NCBI GenBank assembly: GCA_025935735.1
Contig: JAICUS010000186.1
Span: forward strand, 1 to 9,819
Source of the DNA: Solirubrobacteraceae bacterium
GTDB taxonomy: Bacteria > Actinomycetota > Thermoleophilia > Solirubrobacterales > Solirubrobacteraceae
Direction of reading: 5' to 3'
DNA length: 9,819 nt
The translations under genes were made by a program, and so were the position numbers. Below the pieces are notes generated by a model. The model searched no databases and had not been told where the DNA came from. It worked only from the letters and a program-made list of their open reading frames with translations. Positions 6,653 through 9,819 of this stretch are shown one piece after another; the stretch's first letter is position 1; every line of letters begins with the position of its first letter.

Positions 6653-7893
6653 CTCTCCTCCAGGGGATTGAACACCATCCCCGTCAGTACCTTCGGGTAG
6701 AAATACGTCGACTTCGGCGGCATGTTCTCCCCTGCCGCCGCGACGTCGCGGACCCGCTCGACGGGGGTCGGCGCCATGAAGAAGGCCGCGTCGGCCTCCC
6801 CGGCGTCCACCCGCGCGCGGGCGTCCTCGGCGGTCCGGGCGTAGTCCAGCCCGTCGAGGTGGCTGATGTCGTCCTCGGTCATGCCCAGCGCGCCCTGGAG
6901 CACCAGCGCCTCGAGCACCGCGGTGTCGAGCCGGCGGTAGGGCTCCGGCTTGCCGGGCAGGGCCGCGTCGGCGATCGCGGGGTCGCGCAGCGTCAGCATC
7001 CGCGCGGTTCCGTCGTAGTAGCCGATGCGGACGCGGTCGGACGGCTCGGGCTCGAGCTCGCCGGTCGGCTCCGCGATCCAGTCGCGCTCCAGCGCCGCGC
7101 GCAGTGCCGTCTTCTTGGCCTCGTCCAGCCCGAGCACGAGCCGGTGCGTGGGGAAGACGGTCAGCCCCGGGTCCTGAAGGGCGACGAGGCACATCAGCAC
7201 GTGGTCGGCGCCCGCCGGCGCGCCCGGCTCTTGCGCGAACACCCGCGCGGTCTCGTAGCGGTGGTGGCCGTCGGCGATCAGCAACTCGGCGGGGGTCAGC
7301 GCGTCGTGCACGGCGGCGATGGCCGTGGGGTCGGTCACGCGCCACAGCCGGTGCACGGTGCCGTCGGCCTCGGTAACCTCGCCCCACGGCGCGCCGCCGG
7401 CGTGCGGCGCGACCGCGCCCCAGGCGGCGCCGGCCGGGTCGTCGTAGAGGCTGAAGATGGGGGACAGGTTGGCGCGCGTGGCCCGGGTGAGCCTGAGCCG
7501 GTCCTCCTTCGGGCCGGGGTGCGTGCGCTCGTGCGGGCGGATGCGGCCGGGGCCGTAGTCCTCCACCTTCACGCGCGCGAAGATGCCGTGGCGCGTGCGG
7601 GCTTGTCCGTCCGGCCCGGTGTAGGCCTGCGCCAGCGCCCACAGCGCCGGCTCGGAGTCGCGGACGACGATCCCGCCGGCCGTCCACTCGCGCAGGACGC
7701 CGGCGGCGTGGGCGTACGGATCGCCCCCGTTGCGCGGCAGGTCGACCTCGACGACGTTGTACGGCGAGCGGCGCACGAGCTCCTCCCGCTGCGCCGCGTC
7801 GATCACGTCGTAGGGCGGCGCGGCGACGGGCTGCAGGCCCCCGGTGCGGGCGAGGTCGTAGTGGAGCGCCTGGAAGGGCTGGACGTCGGCCAT
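6643..7893 (-). CDS. DUF1015-family protein
   Basis: A 416-aa, probably cytoplasmic protein of the DUF1015 family, recognised from several conserved blocks: APPYDVI (25-31), SPYNVVEVDLPR (43-54), RPHERTHPGPKEDR (119-132), LIADGHHRYETA (205-216), FPTHRL (247-252) and the C-terminal MPPKSTYFYPK (391-401). Full family length is present and nothing looks disrupted. The clustered His, Asp, Arg and Glu residues in the RPHERT and ADGHHRYETA blocks suggest an enzyme, but I know of no secure function and assign none. It heads the operon with OsmC and Nudix. The ATG is preceded by GGGAG and by a TAGACT -10 box 9 nt away, so the message should be nearly leaderless. Confidence 0.93.
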   Translation of the reverse strand: MADVQPFQALHYDLARTGGLQPVAAPPYDVIDAAQREELVRRSPYNVVEVDLPRNGGDPYAHAAGVLREWTAGGIVVRDSEPALWALAQAYTGPDGQARTRHGIFARVKVEDYGPGRIRPHERTHPGPKEDRLRLTRATRANLSPIFSLYDDPAGAAWGAVAPHAGGAPWGEVTEADGTVHRLWRVTDPTAIAAVHDALTPAELLIADGHHRYETARVFAQEPGAPAGADHVLMCLVALQDPGLTVFPTHRLVLGLDEAKKTALRAALERDWIAEPTGELEPEPSDRVRIGYYDGTARMLTLRDPAIADAALPGKPEPYRRLDTAVLEALVLQGALGMTEDDISHLDGLDYARTAEDARARVDAGEADAAFFMAPTPVERVRDVAAAGENMPPKSTYFYPKVLTGMVFNPLEERWP

Positions 7894-7902
7894 CTCCCGC
7901 CG

Positions 7903-7908
7903 AGTCTA
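7903..7908 (-). promoter_or_regulatory. Candidate -10 box TAGACT for the DUF1015-OsmC-Nudix operon
   Basis: On the minus strand TAGACT ends 9 nt before the ATG at 7893, the same hexamer and spacing as before the gene at 4036. An inverted repeat (7906-7939) overlaps its upstream edge. No clear -35 is visible. Confidence 0.5.
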
Positions 7909-7939
7909 CGAGCCCGATGAGCGCTCACGGCGCTCGTAG
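7906..7939. repeat. Nested inverted repeats between CAP gene and DUF1015 operon
   Basis: CTACGAGC (7906-7913) and GCTCGTAG (7932-7939) form a perfect 8-bp inverted repeat. Inside it GAGCGC (7919-7924) and GCGCTC (7930-7935) form a tighter 6-bp hairpin with a 5-nt loop. The two overlap, so they are mutually exclusive. The element lies 3' of the CAP gene stop and overlaps the DUF1015 -10 box. It may be a GC-rich terminator without a U tract, or an operator. Confidence 0.4.
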
Positions 7940-7948
7940 GCGGATGTG

Positions 7949-8611
7949 CTACAGGCGGACGCCGAAGTCCAGCGTGTAAGTGGCGCCGACGGTGTCGTCG
8001 GTCGGCACGCCCAAGTGGATGCCGATGCCCACCTCGCGGTAGGCGCGCTTGAGGATGTTCGCCTTGTGGCCCGGCGAGTTCATCCAGGAGGTCATGACGC
8101 CGTCCGGGGTGGAGAGGTCGCCGGTGCCCCAGGCGAGGTTCTCGCCCAGCGTCCAGCCGTCGCTGCGCTTGACGTAGTGGGCCGAGACGATGCGGTCGAC
8201 GAACGTGTAGCCGGCCGGCGTCGTGTGATCGAAGTAGCCCTCGGAGACCATGTCGCCGGAGTGGCCGAGCGCCGCCTTGTCCAGGCGGGCGTTCTCCTTG
8301 AGCGCCGGCAGGCCCTGCTCGGCCCGGACCTGGTTGTGCAGGCACAGCACGGCCGCGCGGATCACCGGCAGGTTGTCCGCCGTCGGCATGACGTCGGTGT
8401 TGGCGCAGGCCTGCGCGGCCACGGCCTTCGCCCGGTGCTTCTTCTTGTGGTGCTTCTTCTTCTTGGTCGCCTTGGTGGGACGGTGGTCGCCCAGCGCGAT
8501 GACCGCCCGGACGGGCTTGCCGTGCTTCGCCTCCGCGCCGGCCGGCAGGACCAGCAGGGCCACCAGGACGGCGGCGGGCAGGATGCGGCTCAGGATCTTG
8601 GCGGCGGGCAC
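7949..8611 (-). CDS. Secreted CAP/SCP-domain protein with Lys/His-rich linker
   Basis: A 220-aa exported protein. Residues 1-28 are a signal peptide (LPAAVLVALLVLPAG core, AEA cleavage site). Residues 44-63 are an extremely basic linker rich in Lys and His (KKKKHHKKKHR). A CAP domain of the bacterial YkwD type runs from about 83 to 218: HSGDMVSEGYFDHTTPAG (117-134), GENLAWG (156-162) and NSPGHKANIL (178-187), with His117, Glu157 and His182 of the canonical cavity present. Cys69 and Cys90 may form a disulfide. CAP proteins act outside the membrane; their molecular role in bacteria is mostly unsettled. The GTG at 8611 has GGAGGT 9 nt upstream and starts directly on the signal peptide; the longer frame to 8872 runs through the riboswitch and tRNA and is rejected. 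Expression is probably controlled by the c-di-GMP riboswitch in its leader. Confidence 0.92.
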   Translation of the reverse strand: MPAAKILSRILPAAVLVALLVLPAGAEAKHGKPVRAVIALGDHRPTKATKKKKHHKKKHRAKAVAAQACANTDVMPTADNLPVIRAAVLCLHNQVRAEQGLPALKENARLDKAALGHSGDMVSEGYFDHTTPAGYTFVDRIVSAHYVKRSDGWTLGENLAWGTGDLSTPDGVMTSWMNSPGHKANILKRAYREVGIGIHLGVPTDDTVGATYTLDFGVRL

Positions 8612-8620
8612 GGCGGTTGA

Positions 8621-8660
8621 ACCTCCGTCGGGTCGGGAGCGGCTCCGCTTCGACCCGACG
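8621..8660 (-). promoter_or_regulatory. Riboswitch expression platform: 10-bp hairpin abutting the Shine-Dalgarno
   Basis: On the minus strand CGTCGGGTCG (8660-8651) pairs perfectly with CGACCCGACG (8635-8626), with a GC-rich 15-nt loop. The last paired base, G8626, is the first G of the Shine-Dalgarno GGAGGT (8626-8621), which lies 9 nt before the GTG at 8611. A smaller hairpin, GTGCC/GGCAC (8672-8660), links it to the aptamer. There is no U tract, so control of translation initiation is more likely than transcription termination. Confidence 0.6.
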
Positions 8661-8680
8661 TGCCCGTGGCACGAGTTCCT

Positions 8681-8745
8681 TCGGCAGCCCGGCTGGCTCG
8701 GTGAGCCCCGTGGCTTTGCGCCCCGCCCTCGCGGACGGTTTGCCA
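8681..8745 (-). ncRNA. Class I cyclic di-GMP riboswitch (GEMM-I) aptamer
   Basis: Reading the minus strand, the order and sequence of the GEMM-I core are present: GGCAAACC (8744-8737); a 6-bp stem CCGTCC/GGGCGG (8738-8733 with 8728-8723) closed by the GNRA tetraloop GCGA (8732-8729); GGCGCAAAGCC (8722-8712); a second hairpin with GGCTC/GAGCC near 8707-8695; and AGCCGGGCTGCCGA (8694-8681). The GCAAAGCC and AGCCGGG blocks around two hairpins, one with a GNRA loop, are the family hallmark. GGCA (8744-8741) can pair with TGCC (8686-8683) to close the fold. Known members bind c-di-GMP and control the gene downstream, here the secreted CAP protein 70 nt away. The sign of regulation cannot be read from sequence. 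Boundaries are approximate. Confidence 0.85.
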
Positions 8746-8750
8746 TTTCG

Positions 8751-8793
8751 GGAGGCGAGAGCCTTGTTGCCCTTCTGATCGGCAACCGCCTCC
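8751..8793 (-). other. Upstream leader hairpin 5' of the riboswitch
   Basis: On the minus strand GGAGGC (8793-8788) can pair with GCCTCC (8756-8751), and inside it GTTGCC (8786-8781) with GGCAAC (8771-8766). This makes a nested hairpin immediately 5' of the aptamer. If transcription starts upstream of 8793 it would be part of the leader. Its GGCGGTTG (8790-8783) is also perfectly complementary to CAACCGCC just before the CAP start codon (8619-8612), so a long-range alternative pairing is possible. Confidence 0.35.
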
Positions 8794-8813
8794 GGAAATT
8801 GAGCAACCGCTGC

Positions 8814-8819
8814 CATACT
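8814..8819 (+). promoter_or_regulatory. Candidate -10 box for tRNA-Pro
   Basis: CATACT resembles TATAAT and ends 10 nt before the mature tRNA 5' end, allowing a very short 5' leader. A -35 with normal spacing is not evident. Confidence 0.35.
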
Positions 8820-8829
8820 CGGCACCTGA

Positions 8830-8903
8830 CGGGGCGTGGCGCAGCCTGGTAGCGCGCGTGCTTTGGGAGCACGAGGTCCCGGGTTCAAATCCCGGCGCCC
8901 CGA
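8830..8903 (+). tRNA. tRNA-Pro (anticodon UGG)
   Basis: A complete cloverleaf: acceptor CGGGGCG/CGCCCCG; D stem GCGC/GCGC with loop AGCCTGGTA; anticodon stem CGTGC/GCACG with loop TTTGGGA, whose positions 34-36 are TGG and read proline CCN codons; variable loop AGGTC; T stem CCGGG/CCCGG with TTCAAAT loop; discriminator A at 8903. No CCA is encoded, so the tail must be added enzymatically. It is transcribed opposite to both neighbouring protein genes. Confidence 0.97.
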
Positions 8904-8920
8904 TGCCGGCGCAGCGTGTG

Positions 8921-9517
8921 CTAGCGGCGGCGCAGGACGCGCACGGTGATCGTGCCGGGCGGGACCTCGGTGAGGCCGGCGTCGCGGACCTCGGCGACGC
9001 ACTCCTCGGTGCCGGTGAGCGCGTCGAACGCAGCCTCGCCGGGCGCGATGACCCGGGCGGGGCAGCCGGCGCGCACCCAGGCCTGGTCGGTCGCCGCCAT
9101 GACGGCCCCGTGGGCGATCTGGGCGAGCGTCTTGCCCGTGCTCATCGTCACGCGCGGGTTGAGCGCGTAGGTCACCGGCCCGCGGCCGTCGGGCGGCGGC
9201 GGGACCAGCTCGGTCGACATCGCCTGCAGGCGGGTGAGCGCCTCGCCGCGCTCGGAGCGCCGGCGCGGCGGCAGCGCGACCACGGCGTCGTCGTCGCCGG
9301 CGTGCGGCTCCTCCAGCACCCGCGCCCACTGGCTCGGGCTGCGCGCCCGCAGCACGACCTTGCCGGGCCGCGGCGTCCACTCGGCGATCGCCTCGGCGTG
9401 CGAGTCGGCGAACTCACGCAGGCACTCCACGGCCGCCGCCCCGGCCAACTGGCCGAGGCGATCGAGCTCCTCGATGGCGCCGCGGCGGACGACGAGGTAC
9501 ATCCGCAGCGGGTCCAC
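8921..9517 (-). CDS. PTH2-family peptidyl-tRNA hydrolase
   Basis: A 198-aa protein. The C-terminal half (about 114-197) matches PTH2: TYALNPRVTMSTGKTLAQIA then HGAVMAA (116-142) with conserved Lys129 and His136, and DAGLTEVPPGTITV (179-192) near the end. PTH2 enzymes release tRNA from stalled peptidyl-tRNA, or act on D-aminoacyl-tRNA. The N-terminal ~105 residues (MYLVVRRGAIEELDRL and on) are an additional region not present in minimal ~115-aa archaeal PTH2. The GTG at 9517 is chosen because a TACGCT -10 box ends 6 nt upstream, giving a leaderless mRNA; the ATG at 9502 is an alternative 5 residues in. It ends 17 nt from tRNA-Pro, on the opposite strand. Confidence 0.85.
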   Translation of the reverse strand: MDPLRMYLVVRRGAIEELDRLGQLAGAAAVECLREFADSHAEAIAEWTPRPGKVVLRARSPSQWARVLEEPHAGDDDAVVALPPRRRSERGEALTRLQAMSTELVPPPPDGRGPVTYALNPRVTMSTGKTLAQIAHGAVMAATDQAWVRAGCPARVIAPGEAAFDALTGTEECVAEVRDAGLTEVPPGTITVRVLRRR

Positions 9518-9523
9518 GCGCTC

Positions 9524-9529
9524 AGCGTA
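9524..9529 (-). promoter_or_regulatory. Candidate -10 box TACGCT for the PTH2 gene
   Basis: On the minus strand TACGCT (TANNNT) ends 6 nt before the GTG at 9517, the spacing expected if transcription starts on the first base of the start codon. It is divergent from the threonine aldolase promoter within the 81-nt gap. No clear -35. Confidence 0.45.
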
Positions 9530-9585
9530 CGGACACGGCCCGGCTCGCGCTGCCGGCGCGGTGGGCCGCGTCGCCGGCCTTGTCG

Positions 9586-9591
9586 TATCGT
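9586..9591 (+). promoter_or_regulatory. Candidate -10 box TATCGT for the threonine aldolase gene
   Basis: TATCGT ends 7 nt before the GTG at 9599, again the leaderless arrangement. No Shine-Dalgarno lies between box and start. Confidence 0.45.
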
Positions 9592-9598
9592 CCGAGCG

Positions 9599-9819
9599 GT
9601 GCGCGCCTTCGCCTCCGACAACTACGCCCCCGTCCTGCCCGAGGCCCTCGCGGCCATCGCCGGCGCCAACCACGGCCATGCCATCTCCTACGGCGCGGAC
9701 GAGGTCACCGCGCGGCTCCAGGGCTTGGTGCGCGCCGAGTTCGGCGACGACGCGGCCGCCTTCCCCGTGTTCAACGGGACCGGCGCCAACGTCGTGTCGC
9801 TGCGGGCGCTGCTGCGGCC
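9599..9819 (+). CDS. Low-specificity threonine aldolase-like PLP enzyme (5' part)
   Basis: Only the first 73 codons are inside the window; the gene continues past the right edge. Visible blocks FASDNYAPV (4-12), ANHGHAISYG (23-32) and PVFNGTGANV (56-65) are characteristic of the beta-eliminating lyase/threonine aldolase family (fold type I PLP), which cleaves L-threonine or allo-threonine to glycine and acetaldehyde. The PLP-binding lysine lies outside the window, so activity cannot be checked. The GTG start places the conserved FASDN at residue 4, as in the family, and has a TATCGT box 7 nt upstream. It is divergent from the PTH2 gene. Confidence 0.88.
   Translation, partial: MRAFASDNYAPVLPEALAAIAGANHGHAISYGADEVTARLQGLVRAEFGDDAAAFPVFNGTGANVVSLRALLR

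Noticed and set aside
8612..8872. N-terminal extension of the CAP gene to 8872
   Set aside because: It would translate the riboswitch and part of the tRNA gene antisense. The GTG at 8611 has a good Shine-Dalgarno and begins a signal peptide.
4513..9380. Several other long frames (4513-5850 minus, 4863-6389 plus, 6859-7920 plus, 7803-9380 minus)
   Set aside because: All lie over genes with clear family motifs and have low-complexity Arg/Ala/Gly composition, so they are shadows of the real genes.
1..9819. CRISPR array, transposase, integrase, prophage or defence genes
   Set aside because: No regularly spaced identical repeats, no terminal inverted repeats with a transposase, and all long genes are assigned to ordinary chromosomal families or small unknowns.

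Overview
The window is a very GC-rich (roughly 70% by eye), densely packed bacterial chromosome segment. Gene content, GTG starts, TANNNT -10 boxes lying 6-11 nt before start codons, and PTAPPW-type PAP2, CysA-like sulfurtransferase and PTH2-like proteins point to a high-GC actinobacterium. Thermoleophilia/Solirubrobacterales is my best guess, by inference only. No insertion sequence, prophage, CRISPR array or rRNA was found, and most of the window reads as ordinary chromosomal housekeeping and redox genes.

Layout. Positions 1-170 hold two to three degenerate ~53-56 nt tandem repeats upstream of a membrane PAP2/Aur1-type phosphatase (200-1132, +). Thioredoxin reductase trxB (1187-2203, +) converges on a secreted subtilisin-like serine protease (2200-3843, -), and the two stop codons share one CTAG. 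Divergent from the protease are a small one-helix membrane protein (4036-4335, +) and an overlapping short Rossmann-fold protein (4320-4778, +). A two-domain thiosulfate sulfurtransferase follows (4825-5664, +), with a strong Shine-Dalgarno and a small inverted repeat upstream. It converges, again through a shared CTAG, on a minus-strand operon of DUF1015 protein, OsmC-like peroxidase and CoA-pyrophosphatase-type Nudix hydrolase (7893 down to 5661) whose reading frames overlap.

Upstream of that operon is a secreted CAP/SCP-domain protein with a Lys/His-rich linker (7949-8611, -). Its ~200 nt leader carries what I read as a class I cyclic di-GMP (GEMM-I) riboswitch, followed by a 10 bp hairpin whose 3' arm abuts the Shine-Dalgarno. 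This is the most interesting element: a second-messenger RNA switch apparently controlling an exported protein. A tRNA-Pro(UGG) gene (8830-8903, +) lies on the other side of that leader, then a PTH2-type peptidyl-tRNA hydrolase (8921-9517, -). Divergent from the hydrolase is the 5' end of a low-specificity threonine-aldolase-like gene (9599 to the window edge, +).

Together the genes suggest thiol/peroxide redox maintenance (TrxB, sulfurtransferase, OsmC, CoA-directed Nudix), two exported proteins (subtilase, CAP) and translation-related functions. Several genes appear to be transcribed as leaderless or nearly leaderless mRNAs, and this helped choose starts for the PAP2, small membrane, DUF1015, PTH2 and threonine aldolase genes.
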